51,721 nucleotides of DNA from an uncultured Actinomycetes bacterium. Lineage in GTDB: Bacteria > Actinomycetota > Actinomycetes > Mycobacteriales > Mycobacteriaceae. The position numbers and the translations under genes are program-made. Each line of letters starts with the position of its first letter. The first letter of the stretch is position 1. The notes under the pieces were generated by a model, which was given only the letters and a program-made list of their open reading frames with translations, was not told the DNA's origin and made no database searches. The stretch is taken from the NCBI GenBank assembly GCA_903884065.1, contig CAISDL010000093.1, forward strand, positions 1 to 51,721, read 5' to 3'. Positions 20,072 to 28,554 of this stretch are shown here, piece after piece.

Positions 20072-22915
20072 TCACGCGAAGGCTTCCACCGGCGGGCACG
20101 AACACATCAGGTTCCGGTCCCCGTAGGCACCGTCGATGCGGCGCACCGGCGGCCACACCTTGGGCCGGAATCCCGTGCCGAGCGGGTAGGCGGCCCGTTC
20201 ACGAGTGTAGGGGTGGTCCCACTGGTCGATGAGCAGACACTCGGCGGTGTGCGGGGCGTTGCGCAGCGGATTGTCGTCGACGGGCCACTGGCCCGACCCC
20301 ACCTGATCGATCTCGGCACGGATGGCGATCATCGCCTCACAGAACGCGTCGACCTCGGCCAGGCTCTCGCTCTCGGTGGGTTCGACCATCAACGTTCCGG
20401 CCACCGGGAAACTCATGGTGGGTGCATGGAACCCATAGTCCGCCAACCGTTTTGCCACATCGTCGACCGTCACCCCGGTGGCCTTGGTGATCGGGCGCAG
20501 ATCCAGGATGCACTCGTGGGCCACCATGCCGTTCTCACCGGTGTAGAGCACCGGGTAGTACTCGTCGAGGCGGCGGGCGATGTAGTTGGCCGACGCGATC
20601 GCCACCAGCGAGGCGTTGCGGAGTCCGTTCGCCCCCATCATCCGGATGTAGGACCAGGTGATCGGCAGGATCGAGGCCGAGCCGTATGGCGCCGCCGACA
20701 CCACGTGCCCGTGCGGCAGTTCCGGGGCCAGTGGGTGCCCGGGCAGGTAGGCCGCCAGGTGCGCCCGAACGGCCACCGGGCCGACCCCTGGACCACCGCC
20801 GCCGTGCGGAATGCAGAAGGTCTTGTGCAGGTTCAGGTGGCTGACGTCGCCGCCGAACTTACCGGGACGCGCCAGACCCACCAGTGCGTTGAGATTCGCC
20901 CCGTCGACGTAGACCTGGCCGCCGGCGTCGTGGACGGCGGCGCAGATCTCGGCGATGTCGTGCTCGAAAACACCGTGGGTGGACGGGTAGGTGATCATCA
21001 GCGCGGCAAGCGAATCGGCGTGTTCGGCCACCTTGGCTTGCAATTCGTCGAGGTCCACGTCGCCGTTCTCCCGGCATCCCACGACCACCACCCGCATTCC
21101 GACCATCGCGGCCGACGCGGCGTTGGTGCCGTGGGCGCTCGACGGGATCAGGCACACGTCGCGGTGCGTCTCGCCCCGCTCGGCGTGGTAGGCGCGGATG
21201 GCCAGCAGGCCGGCGTACTCACCCTGGGATCCGGCGTTGGGCTGCAGGGAGATGGCGTCGTAACCGGTGATTCCGGTGAGCCACTCCTGCAGGTCGGCGA
21301 TCATCCGCCGCAGACCTGCGGCGTCGTCGGCGGGCGCGAAGGGATGCTGGCGGCCGAACTCGGGCCAGGTGACAGATTCCATCTCGGCGGCGGCGTTGAG
21401 TTTCATGGTGCACGAGCCCAGCGGGATCATGGTGCGGTCCAGCGCGAGGTCCTTGTCGGCCAGCGAGCGCAGGTAGCGCATCATCGCCGTCTCGGTCCGG
21501 TAAGAGGTGAAGGCCGGATGGGTGAGGAATCCCGTTGCGCGCCTTTCCAGTTCGGGCCCGGCGTAGCCGCCGGCCGGCACGGCTCCCGCTCCGAAGGCCT
21601 CCAGAACCCGTGTGACGTGCTCGTCGGTGGTGGCCTCGTCACACGACACCGAGACGTGGTCGTTGTCGGGGCGCCAGACGTTGATCCCCTGCTTCCGCGC
21701 TGCCTCCTGGATCTGGGCGCCCTTGCCCGGTACGTGGGCCAGCACGGTGTCGAAGAAGGTGTCGTGCACCATGTCGACCCCGGCCGCGGCCAGTCCCGCC
21801 GCCACCGAGCGGGCGTGGCCGTGCACCCGGCCGGCGATGCCGGTCAGGCCCTCGGCGCCGTGGTAGCTGGCGTACATGGCGGCCATCACCGCCAGCAGCA
21901 CCTGCGCGGTGCAGATGTTCGACGTGGCCTTGTCCCGGCGGATGTGCTGTTCGCGGGTCTGCAGTGACAACCGGTAGGCCGGGGATCCGTCGGCGTCCAG
22001 CGACACCCCGACCAGTCGTCCCGGCAGCTGACGGGCGTGGCCGGTGTGCACGGCCAGGTAGCCGGCGTGCGGACCGCCGAACCCCATCGGCACCCCGAAC
22101 CGCTGGGCGGTGCCGAACGCCACATCCGCGCCGATCTCCCCGGGCGGGGCGATCAGCGTGCATGCCAGCAGGTCGGCGCCGATGGCCACCAGGGCGCCGC
22201 GTTCGTGCGCCTGCTCCACCAGCTTCGACCAGTCAGTGACCCGGCCGCTGGCGCCCGGCAACTGGGCGATCACACCGAAGAACTCACCGTCCGGCAGGCC
22301 GAGATGCAGGTCGGCGGTGACGATCTCGATACCCAGCGGCTCGGCGCGGGTGACCAGGATGGCCGCAGTCTGGGGGAACAGGTCGGAGTCGACGGCCAGT
22401 CGGTTCGACGACCCGCGGTAGGCGCGGTGCATCAGGGTCATCGCCTCGGCGGCGGCGGTGCCCTCGTCGAGCATCGAGGCGTTGGCGATGTCCAGTCCGG
22501 TCAGATCGGCGATCATCGTCTGGAAGTTCAGCAGCGCCTCCAGACGGCCCTGGCTGATCTCCGGCTGGTAGGGCGTGTAGGCGGTGTACCAGGCCGGGTT
22601 CTCCAGGATGTTGCGCAGCAGCACCGGCGGAGTCAGCGTGTCGTAATAACCCTGGCCGATCATGGAGATGGCAATCGTGTTGGCGTCGGCCAACTCTCGC
22701 AATTCGGCCAGCGTCTGGTGTTCGGTCGCCGGCGCGGGCAGCGACTGCAATCCGGGGGCGGCACCGGAATCCCCGAGGGCGTCGAGAATGCCGGCCGGCA
22801 GCGCCTTGGCCGCCAACTCGTCGAGCGAATCCACCCCGATGACCCCGAGCATGGTGGACAGCTCTTCGGAATCGGGTCCGATGTGGCGGGCGGCGAATGG
22901 GGTGGGTTCATGCAC
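20072..22915 (-). CDS. gcvP: Glycine dehydrogenase (decarboxylating), glycine cleavage P protein
   Basis: This 947-residue PLP enzyme decarboxylates glycine and passes the aminomethyl group to lipoyl-GcvH. It is the long single-chain form with two aspartate-aminotransferase-like halves (about 1-450 and 460-947). The PLP-binding Lys lies in [18 protein letters not shown], near residue 695, preceded by the Gly-rich and His-containing [11 protein letters not shown] segment. GTG 22915 has AGGAG 9 bases upstream. A tandem glycine riboswitch lies in the leader. gcvH is 4.8 kb away on the same strand; gcvT and the lipoamide dehydrogenase gene are not in the window. It corresponds to Rv1832 (gcvB). 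Confidence 0.97.
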   Translation of the reverse strand: MHEPTPFAARHIGPDSEELSTMLGVIGVDSLDELAAKALPAGILDALGDSGAAPGLQSLPAPATEHQTLAELRELADANTIAISMIGQGYYDTLTPPVLLRNILENPAWYTAYTPYQPEISQGRLEALLNFQTMIADLTGLDIANASMLDEGTAAAEAMTLMHRAYRGSSNRLAVDSDLFPQTAAILVTRAEPLGIEIVTADLHLGLPDGEFFGVIAQLPGASGRVTDWSKLVEQAHERGALVAIGADLLACTLIAPPGEIGADVAFGTAQRFGVPMGFGGPHAGYLAVHTGHARQLPGRLVGVSLDADGSPAYRLSLQTREQHIRRDKATSNICTAQVLLAVMAAMYASYHGAEGLTGIAGRVHGHARSVAAGLAAAGVDMVHDTFFDTVLAHVPGKGAQIQEAARKQGINVWRPDNDHVSVSCDEATTDEHVTRVLEAFGAGAVPAGGYAGPELERRATGFLTHPAFTSYRTETAMMRYLRSLADKDLALDRTMIPLGSCTMKLNAAAEMESVTWPEFGRQHPFAPADDAAGLRRMIADLQEWLTGITGYDAISLQPNAGSQGEYAGLLAIRAYHAERGETHRDVCLIPSSAHGTNAASAAMVGMRVVVVGCRENGDVDLDELQAKVAEHADSLAALMITYPSTHGVFEHDIAEICAAVHDAGGQVYVDGANLNALVGLARPGKFGGDVSHLNLHKTFCIPHGGGGPGVGPVAVRAHLAAYLPGHPLAPELPHGHVVSAAPYGSASILPITWSYIRMMGANGLRNASLVAIASANYIARRLDEYYPVLYTGENGMVAHECILDLRPITKATGVTVDDVAKRLADYGFHAPTMSFPVAGTLMVEPTESESLAEVDAFCEAMIAIRAEIDQVGSGQWPVDDNPLRNAPHTAECLLIDQWDHPYTRERAAYPLGTGFRPKVWPPVRRIDGAYGDRNLMCSCPPVEAFA

Positions 22916-22957
22916 GGGCGGGCACTCCTGACTAGGGCGGACGCTGTCGATGGACGT

Positions 22958-23152
22958 CCTCTCCCTCTGTCGTTGGTGCCTGAGAGATTCGGCCTGCGAG
23001 TGTGTGACCCGCGCCTTTCCCCATGGGCGGGTGGCCCGGGGGCCACCGCTTTCCAGAGGCGCCGCTTCCGCTCACGGTCCGGGGGCCTGAGAGGTTGACG
23101 GAGAGGTGTTGCTCCTTCGGCGTCCGGGGCTGGATGCCACGGAACTCTCCCG
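22958..23152 (-). ncRNA. Tandem glycine riboswitch in the gcvP leader
   Basis: Read on the minus strand, the leader has two aptamer copies. The first (about 23152-23068) has GGGAGAG, GCCGAAGGAGCAA and CCTCTCAGG, the hallmark conserved blocks of the glycine aptamer. The second (about 23060-22958) has CTCTGGAAAG, CATGGGGAAAGG and ATCTCTCAGGCACC. About 43 bases separate it from the gcvP start. Glycine riboswitches usually turn gcv genes on when glycine is high. No clear terminator hairpin is visible between aptamer and start, so control of ribosome access is likely. This element accounts for most of the gene-free stretch 22916-23337. Confidence 0.9.
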
Positions 23153-23173
23153 CGCGCGGTCGACGCAGGACCA

Positions 23174-23179
23174 AGTCTA
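23174..23179 (-). promoter_or_regulatory. Probable -10 box of the gcvP riboswitch transcript
   Basis: On the minus strand TAGACT lies about 22 bases before the first aptamer. TGCGAC lies 18 bases upstream as a weak -35. The position suits transcription of the whole riboswitch leader. Confidence 0.4.
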
Positions 23180-23337
23180 GCCGGGCTGCGGACGGAAGTC
23201 GCACCGCAGCGCGGCCGGACCGGGCTATCGCCAGGAAACAGACCAATTGCCGAGTTCTCAATATTTGCTATCCAGCCGATTCCCGAACGCTAATGTCCTG
23301 CTCTAGCAATTCCTCAGCCAGACTTGGAGCAGAGAAC

Positions 23338-24543
23338 ATGAGCGCAGCATTATTCGTCGGCCGCGTAGGCGGAATGGCCGTCGCCCTCGGGATCGGGGTG
23401 GCGATCGCCCAGGGAACGGCGGTAGCAGGCGCCGACACCGACCGGGCAGATTCTTCGTCCCGTGCGTCCGCATCCGCGGATGTCCAACGCGGGAGTGCCA
23501 CCCCCAAGCGCGGCGCGTCGCGGGCCTCCGCCACTAAGCCGGCGGCATCGACCGCCTCGACCCGGAGTCGCAACAACGAGGTCGCCCCGGACCTCGACCT
23601 GTCAATCCCCGACGTACCGGCGGCACTGCCTGCCGCCGCGAGCACGGTCACCCTGCCCGCCGCGGCCGCGCCCGCCGCGGCCGAGTTAGTCCCTGCCGCC
23701 GCCTCCGCGCCAGTCGCCTCCGCGGCAGTCGCACCGGACGCCCCGGACCCGAAGGCAACCGTCGACACCACCTACGGCACCCTGGGCAAATGGATGATCA
23801 ACAAGGCCGGCGAGGTCGCCGACTGGGTCGGCCTCCCCTATTGTGGGGAAGGCTCGGACGGCAGCTGCACAAAGCCGCCGGGTAAGACCATGCAGGAGCC
23901 CATCAACACGGTCTTCGTCGTCAAGGCGCCCAACAAGTACTCGGCGGAACTGCAGCTGGACTTCGCCCTGAAGGTGTCCGGTTTCGGCCCCTCATGCTGC
24001 AGCAGCATCGGGTACAAGGCGATCATCGGCGACACGACCGACCCCCAGTTCCCCAAGGGCGGTCCTCTCGGACTGGGCATCCTCCCGCCGTTGCCGGGAA
24101 ATCTCTTCCAGACCGGCCTGCTGGGGCGCGCCGGCATTGGTCCGGCCTACCGGGACTTCCCGTTCTTCCTCGCCAATACCCACCTGCGCACCTTCGGCGG
24201 AGAGTCCGACGGCAACGGGAACTACATCTTCACCGCGTCGGTGAGCAAAGAGAACCTTGCTACCGCGGGCGGGGGTCTGACGCACGGATTCGAGTCCTAC
24301 GAGGAGGCGCGCGCCAAGTTGCTCCGAAACATGATGGGCGCGTCCTGGCTCATCGGATCGAAGAATCTCGGCACCGTCGACATGGGTAACAAGATCTCCG
24401 CCGACAACCCCGACTACACCACCGGCGATGCCGACGGGTTCGCTCAGGTGATCGCACTGACCGGGTTGTTCGGCGGCGGCGCGGCACAGAGTGCACCCTC
24501 CCTGGCGTCCATTCGGCCCGCCCGGAGCACCACGGCCCTCTGA
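23338..24543 (+). CDS. Secreted Ala-rich protein of unknown function
   Basis: This 401-residue protein has a signal peptide (MSAALFVGRVGGMAVALGIG onward, likely cut after VAGA near residue 32). A low-complexity Ser/Ala/Thr/Pro linker runs to about residue 135. The folded C-terminal domain (about 140-375) begins TTYGTLGKWMINKAGEVADW and contains four Cys (LPYCGEGSDGSC and PSCCSS), which may form two disulfides. The blocks NTVFVVKAPNKYSAELQLDFAL and FFLANTHLRTFGGESDGNGNY look conserved, but I cannot assign a family. The linker resembles that of the secreted propeller protein at 49,336. It has its own 180-bp upstream region shared with the divergent gcvP leader. GGAG lies 7 bases before the ATG. 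Confidence 0.78.
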   Translation: MSAALFVGRVGGMAVALGIGVAIAQGTAVAGADTDRADSSSRASASADVQRGSATPKRGASRASATKPAASTASTRSRNNEVAPDLDLSIPDVPAALPAAASTVTLPAAAAPAAAELVPAAASAPVASAAVAPDAPDPKATVDTTYGTLGKWMINKAGEVADWVGLPYCGEGSDGSCTKPPGKTMQEPINTVFVVKAPNKYSAELQLDFALKVSGFGPSCCSSIGYKAIIGDTTDPQFPKGGPLGLGILPPLPGNLFQTGLLGRAGIGPAYRDFPFFLANTHLRTFGGESDGNGNYIFTASVSKENLATAGGGLTHGFESYEEARAKLLRNMMGASWLIGSKNLGTVDMGNKISADNPDYTTGDADGFAQVIALTGLFGGGAAQSAPSLASIRPARSTTAL

Positions 24544-24560
24544 GATTCGGTGAGACTGAT

Positions 24561-24591
24561 TGACCCCCAGGCGAAATCCGCCTGGGGGTCA
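24561..24591. terminator. Strong bidirectional hairpin terminator
   Basis: TGACCCCCAGGCG, loop AAATC, CGCCTGGGGGTCA: a perfect 13-bp stem between the convergent secreted-protein and MerR-type genes. AGTTAGTT follows on the plus strand. Its position between two converging stops supports termination from both sides. Confidence 0.85.
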
Positions 24592-24618
24592 GTTAGTTGG
24601 GGGCCGCTGAGGTAGGCC

Positions 24619-25251
24619 TCAGCCGATCTTGCGGTCGCGGCTCTTACGCCGCGAGGCCAATTCGTCCTCCGGCGCGGCAATGGACTCGCCGCCGTCGGCA
24701 CGCTCGCCCGGGAAGTCCGCGATGGCTCCGGTCAGTTCGCGCATGGCACCGCTGACCGCGATGCCGAAGACGCCCTGACCGCCCTGCAGCAGGTCCACCA
24801 CCTCTTCGGCGGAGGTGCACTCGTAAACGGTCGTGCCGTCGGAGAAGAGCGTGATGTTGGCCAGGTCCTGAACGCCGCGCTGACGCAGATGGTCGACGGC
24901 CACCCGGATGTTGTGCAGCGAGATCCCGGTGTCGAGGAGGCGCTTGACGATCTTGAGGACGAGGATGTCCTTGAACGAGTACAGCCGCTGGCTGCCGGAT
25001 CCGGCGGCGCCGCGGATCGACGGCACGACCAGCGAGGTGCGGGCCCAGTAGTCGAGTTGGCGATAGGTGATGCCGGCGATCTGGCAGGCGCTCGGCCCGC
25101 GGTAACCCACCAGCTCGTCGGGTACTGAATCGTCGGGGAAGAGCCCACCCTGCACGGGCGGGCCGACCACCGCCATGGGCGGAGCGTCGTCCTCGTAACG
25201 GGCGCTGGGGGCAGCGAAATCCAACTGCTCCTGACGTGGCTCGTCGCCCAC
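24619..25251 (-). CDS. MerR-family regulator (Rv1830-like)
   Basis: The protein has about 210 residues. A disordered acidic start is followed by a MerR winged helix (about 55-120: GPSACQIAGITYRQLDYWARTSLVVPS, then SQRLYSFKDILVLKIVKRLLDTGISLHNIRVAVDHL). A C-terminal ligand or partner domain (ITLFSDGTTVYECTSAEEVVDLL) ends in a basic tail. GTG 25251 was chosen because GGAGA lies 4 bases upstream; the open frame upstream lacks MerR similarity. In M. tuberculosis Rv1830 lies in the same garA-region block. Linked reports for this gene concern growth and division control, but nothing in the sequence shows its targets. 223 bp without features separate it from the DUF151 gene. Confidence 0.87.
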   Translation of the reverse strand: MGDEPRQEQLDFAAPSARYEDDAPPMAVVGPPVQGGLFPDDSVPDELVGYRGPSACQIAGITYRQLDYWARTSLVVPSIRGAAGSGSQRLYSFKDILVLKIVKRLLDTGISLHNIRVAVDHLRQRGVQDLANITLFSDGTTVYECTSAEEVVDLLQGGQGVFGIAVSGAMRELTGAIADFPGERADGGESIAAPEDELASRRKSRDRKIG

Positions 25252-25474
25252 GATGTCTCCTCTCGCCGATCCGTCGCCCCGCCGACCGCGTCGTGCTCTC
25301 AAGTGGATTGAGCATACGCCTTGCCGAGCTGGGTTAGGGGTCCTGCCGCAACCTTGCGTCGCCCCCGAAGTATGGCCGCCGCCAACCACCCTCACCGACA
25401 ACCGATTGGCGTGTCGGGTCAGCCATGACCGAGATGAGACGCATCCGTAACCTGCACCGACGGATGCGCCGGCG

Positions 25475-25969
25475 TCATCCTGCCTTGAAGTCGTCCGGGG
25501 ACACGCTGTCGAGGAACTCCTTGAACTTCTCGACCTCGTCCTCCCGGACGGCCCCGGCGGCTTCCTCGTCGCCCTCGTCGGGGATGAGCAGGCCGGCGGC
25601 GTCGAGCACGGACTCCTCGACGTGGATCGGGACGCCCATGCGCAGCGCGATGGCCACCGAATCCGACGGCCGGGCCGATACCCGAACATCGTGGTCGAAG
25701 ACGAGGTCGGCGAAGAACGTGCCTTCCTGAAGGTCGACGATGCGGACTTCCTTCAGCGAATGCCCAAGAGCACCAATGACATCCCGGAACAAATCGTGCG
25801 TCAGAGGGCGGGCGGGCTCGACGCCCTGCTGTTCCAGGATGATCGCGTTCGCCTCGGTCTGCCCGATCCAGATCGGCAGGTAGCGATCCCCGGTTGCCTC
25901 GCGCAGCAGAAGAACCGGCTGGTTGGCGGGCTGCTCGACACGAATCCCGACCACTCGAACCTCAGCCAT
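25475..25969 (-). CDS. DUF151 bifunctional nuclease-family protein (Rv1829-like)
   Basis: This 164-residue protein is covered almost entirely by the DUF151/BFN domain: MAEVRVVGIRVEQPANQPVL, LPIWIGQTEANAI, RPLTHDLFRDVIGALG, and the core RVSARPSDSVAIALRMGVPIHV, where the ARPSDS block is the family hallmark. It is followed by an acidic C-terminal tail. Plant BFN relatives have RNase/DNase activity; in bacteria the role is uncertain. Length and position match Rv1829, with MerR genes on both sides on the same strand. Confidence 0.92.
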   Translation of the reverse strand: MAEVRVVGIRVEQPANQPVLLLREATGDRYLPIWIGQTEANAIILEQQGVEPARPLTHDLFRDVIGALGHSLKEVRIVDLQEGTFFADLVFDHDVRVSARPSDSVAIALRMGVPIHVEESVLDAAGLLIPDEGDEEAAGAVREDEVEKFKEFLDSVSPDDFKAG

Positions 25970-26021
25970 ACGTCGACCTCCGCCATCGGTGAAGCAGTCA
26001 ATGACAAGTCTAGTCCAGTCC

Positions 26022-26759
26022 TCAGCGATCGAGAACGTCGCGCACGGCCGACTTGATCAGCGACGTGTGCAGCGTGATGGCCAGCGCCGCAACCTCGCGG
26101 GCCAGATCGTCGGCCCGGTCCCGCGCTCCGGTGCGACCCGCCTTGCCGACCGGCCCGGCGATCTGAGCTATGAGATCGGACTGCCGGTCCGCGGCGGATC
26201 GGAATGCGCGCAGATGCCGGGGCTCCACCCCGTACTCCCCGAGCGCAGCCGCGCACTGGGCGATCACCACGGAATGCTCGTCGAAGAAACCGCCCGGCCC
26301 GCTCGAGATGATGCCGGCCCGGCACAGCGCGGTGATCAGGTCGTCGGCGACGCCCGACCGCCGGCGCAGGTCCTCCCGGGTGAGCCGGACCGGCGACGGA
26401 GTTCCGACTCCGCCCCCGCGTGCGTCCTCGTGATCGTCACCGACGGGAACCAGCCGCGGCGCCGGATACGGTGACCCGCCCGCGGGCAGTTCGCTGTCCG
26501 GCCGGGCGTCGAGTTGGGCCTTGATCACCTTGAGCGGCAGGTAGTGGTCACGCTGGGCGGTGAGGATGAAACGCAGACGCGCACAGTCGAACGCGGTGAA
26601 CCGCCGGTACCCCGAGGGGCTGCGCTCCGGGGTGACCAGACCCTCGGCTTCCAGGAAGCGGATCTTGGAGATCGTCACATCCGGGAAATCCGGCCGCAGC
26701 AACTCCAGAACCGCTCCGATCGACATCCCGGTCGGGGCGGGACTTCCCGGGGCGGTCAC
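26022..26759 (-). CDS. MerR-family regulator (Rv1828-like)
   Basis: This 245-residue protein has an N-terminal MerR winged helix ([20 protein letters not shown], then [23 protein letters not shown] and DCARLRFIL, about residues 12-85). A Gly/Pro-rich linker and a C-terminal helical domain (about 125-245) follow, including [21 protein letters not shown] and a long dimerisation helix. It starts at GTG overlapping the garA stop (GTGA, 4 bp), so the two are translationally coupled. This is the same arrangement as Rv1828-Rv1827. Its target genes are not visible from sequence. Confidence 0.9.
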   Translation of the reverse strand: MTAPGSPAPTGMSIGAVLELLRPDFPDVTISKIRFLEAEGLVTPERSPSGYRRFTAFDCARLRFILTAQRDHYLPLKVIKAQLDARPDSELPAGGSPYPAPRLVPVGDDHEDARGGGVGTPSPVRLTREDLRRRSGVADDLITALCRAGIISSGPGGFFDEHSVVIAQCAAALGEYGVEPRHLRAFRSAADRQSDLIAQIAGPVGKAGRTGARDRADDLAREVAALAITLHTSLIKSAVRDVLDR

Positions 26760-27226
26760 GAGCCGCCGGCACCACCCGGTCCGTCGGCTGCCTTGGGACC
26801 GGTCAGAAACACCAGACGGAACTTGCCGATCTGCACCTCGTCGCCATTGGCGAGTGTCGCCGAATCCACCGGCTCGCGATTGACGTAGGTCCCGTTGAGA
26901 CTGCCGACGTCGACGACCTGGAACTCGCTGCCGTCGGACCGGAACTCGGCGTGCCGGCGACTGACGGTGACGTCGTCGAGGAAGATGTCGGAGTCGGGGT
27001 GACGGCCCGCTGACGTGGTCGGCTGGTCGAGCAGAAAGCGGGAACCTGCATTCGGCCCGCGCTTGACCACCAGCAGCGCCGAACCCACGGGCAACCCCTC
27101 GACCCCGGACACTGACGTTCCGCCCGAAGGACTTGCCGGCGCGTCGAGGTCATTGAGGAAGTCCGCCCGGAAGACCGAGGTCGTCTCCACGGTGACCTCG
27201 TCAGAGGTCTCGTCCTTCTCCGTCAC
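26756..27226 (-). CDS. garA: GarA, FHA-domain phospho-switch of glutamate/2-oxoglutarate metabolism
   Basis: This 156-residue protein has the N-terminal phospho-motif ETTSVF (Thr15/Thr16, equivalent to the sites used by PknG and PknB in GarA). A flexible segment is followed by an FHA domain (about 50-145) with [24 protein letters not shown] and [13 protein letters not shown], the usual phosphothreonine-binding Arg, Ser and Asn. In mycobacteria unphosphorylated GarA inhibits 2-oxoglutarate decarboxylase and NAD-glutamate dehydrogenase and activates glutamate synthase. GTG 27226 is preceded by GAGGAG. It is transcribed with the MerR gene downstream; gcvH lies 104 bp upstream on the same strand. 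Confidence 0.95.
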   Translation of the reverse strand: MTEKDETSDEVTVETTSVFRADFLNDLDAPASPSGGTSVSGVEGLPVGSALLVVKRGPNAGSRFLLDQPTTSAGRHPDSDIFLDDVTVSRRHAEFRSDGSEFQVVDVGSLNGTYVNREPVDSATLANGDEVQIGKFRLVFLTGPKAADGPGGAGGS

Positions 27227-27330
27227 CCGTTACTCCTCACTGGCTGCTTGTCTCGACCGTACCGTTACCCGGTCGTCGGTGTACCCACCTACGCAGGATC
27301 ACCTGTTCGGCAGGACCCTAACAACAATCC

Positions 27331-27723
27331 TCAGTCGACCGTGTTCTGGTAGGCATCGGCGTCGAGCAGCGCCCCGAGTCCCTGGTCCAGGCTTGCCTCG
27401 TCGGCGCGCAGCTCCAGCAGCCAGCCCTGGCCGTACGGATCGGAATTGATCAGCTGGGGGCTGCCGTCCAGATCGCTGTTGACCGCGACCACCGTCGCCG
27501 AGACGGGTGCATACAGATCGGAGACGGACTTGGTGGACTCCACCTCGCCGAACGACTCGCCGGCGGTCACCTCGGTGCCGACGTCGGGCAGTTGCACGTA
27601 CACGACATCGCCGAGGGACGACTGCGCGAAGTCGGTGATGCCGACTCGGACGGTGTCGTCGCCGGTGCGGTGGACCCACTCGTGCTCGGCGGTGTAGCGC
27701 AGGTCGGCGGGAATGTCGCTCAC
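27331..27723 (-). CDS. gcvH: Glycine cleavage H protein
   Basis: This 130-residue lipoyl-domain protein carries the aminomethyl group between the P, T and L proteins. The lipoyl-lysine is Lys65 in [18 protein letters not shown]. The start ([20 protein letters not shown]) and the [19 protein letters not shown] block are typical. GTG 27723 has GAGGAGC upstream. In M. tuberculosis gcvH is followed toward pgsA2 by three genes (Rv1823-Rv1825); here only 133 bp separate it from the phosphatidyltransferase gene. No riboswitch is visible upstream, unlike gcvP. Confidence 0.96.
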   Translation of the reverse strand: MSDIPADLRYTAEHEWVHRTGDDTVRVGITDFAQSSLGDVVYVQLPDVGTEVTAGESFGEVESTKSVSDLYAPVSATVVAVNSDLDGSPQLINSDPYGQGWLLELRADEASLDQGLGALLDADAYQNTVD

Positions 27724-27856
27724 GGTGCTCCTCGTTCTGATGCGCCGATGGCGCGGGCCCTCACTTGACGGGCTGAGCGTATTGGTGTGGTTTCGGTTGC
27801 CGCAAGGCGAGTGGGCGATTCCCGGTGACGCCGTCCGCTGCGGTGCGGCAGGCCCG

Positions 27857-28444
27857 TCATACGGACGCGTCGCGCGTCTCCCGGGGCATCCGGCGCACCA
27901 CCAGACGAACTTGCAGCAGATACAGCACAGCCGACCACAGGTACATGCCGGCGCCCCAGATCACGAAGGCCCAACCGCACGCAGCTACGGCGCGATTCCA
28001 TCCAAAGTCACACTGGCCCAACAGAATCAGTGGAAATCCCGACATCAACGCAAAGGTGGCAGCCTTGCCGATGTAGGTGACCGGCAACGCGGTCACACCC
28101 CGGCTGCGGACCACCGGCAGCGTCGCGGCGAGCACGGCGTCGCGGACGAGCAGGATCCCGACAAACCACCACGGCACCACACCGGCCAATGCCAACCCGA
28201 GCGGCACCGTGACCATGTAGACGCGGTCGACCAGCGGGTCGAGCAACTCCCCCAGCCTCGAGGACTGATTCGGCACCAGCCGCGCGATCTTGCCGTCGGC
28301 CCAGTCGGAGGTCCCGCTGAACATCAGGATCGCGGTGGCCCATCCGTAGGCGTGGCGCGCCAGCAGCAGGTAGAGGAACACCGGGACCAGGACCAGCCGG
28401 ATCGCGCTGAGGACGTTGGGGATCGTCAGTACCCGGCCACGCAT
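27857..28444 (-). CDS. CDP-alcohol phosphatidyltransferase (PgsA2-like, Rv1822)
   Basis: This 195-residue integral membrane enzyme has about five TM segments. The catalytic CDP-alcohol phosphotransferase motif DxxDGxxAR...GxxxDxxxD is intact: DWADGKIAR near residue 47, then GELLDPLVD near residue 65. Such enzymes exchange CMP of CDP-diacylglycerol for an alcohol in phospholipid synthesis. The actual product (cardiolipin or phosphatidylglycerophosphate) is not settled by sequence, so I give no symbol. It begins 9 bp after the last copy of a 39-bp tandem repeat that duplicates the secA2 stop-codon region. Confidence 0.87.
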   Translation of the reverse strand: MRGRVLTIPNVLSAIRLVLVPVFLYLLLARHAYGWATAILMFSGTSDWADGKIARLVPNQSSRLGELLDPLVDRVYMVTVPLGLALAGVVPWWFVGILLVRDAVLAATLPVVRSRGVTALPVTYIGKAATFALMSGFPLILLGQCDFGWNRAVAACGWAFVIWGAGMYLWSAVLYLLQVRLVVRRMPRETRDASV

Positions 28445-28453
28445 GGAATGAAC

Positions 28454-28554
28454 CTAGCGGAACACGCCCGGCAGGCAGCGGTGTGTGCAGCGTTAGCGGA
28501 ACACGCCCGGCAGGCAGCGGTGTGTGCAGCGTTAGCGGAACACGCCCGGCAGGC
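28454..28554 (-). repeat. 39-bp tandem repeat duplicating the secA2 3' end (two copies plus 23 bp)
   Basis: Two 39-bp units (28454-28492 and 28493-28531) differ at one base. A third partial copy of 23 bp (28532-28554) is the very end of secA2 itself. Read on the minus strand, each unit re-creates the last codons LPGVFR and a stop codon (TAA, TAA, then TAG), and 39 bp is 13 codons, so all copies share the secA2 frame. The two added units fill almost the whole gap to the phosphatidyltransferase ATG at 28444. This looks like a VNTR/MIRU-like locus made by local duplication, not a CRISPR array, since there are no unique spacers. Confidence 0.9.

Noticed and set aside
19946..21967. 673-codon open frame on the plus strand opposite gcvP
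   Set aside because: Shadow of gcvP. Its translation is Gly/Val/His/Arg-rich without domains, while gcvP is fully conserved on the other strand.
28454..28554. CRISPR-like array
   Set aside because: The units are contiguous with no unique spacers, and the third copy is part of secA2. It is a tandem duplication.
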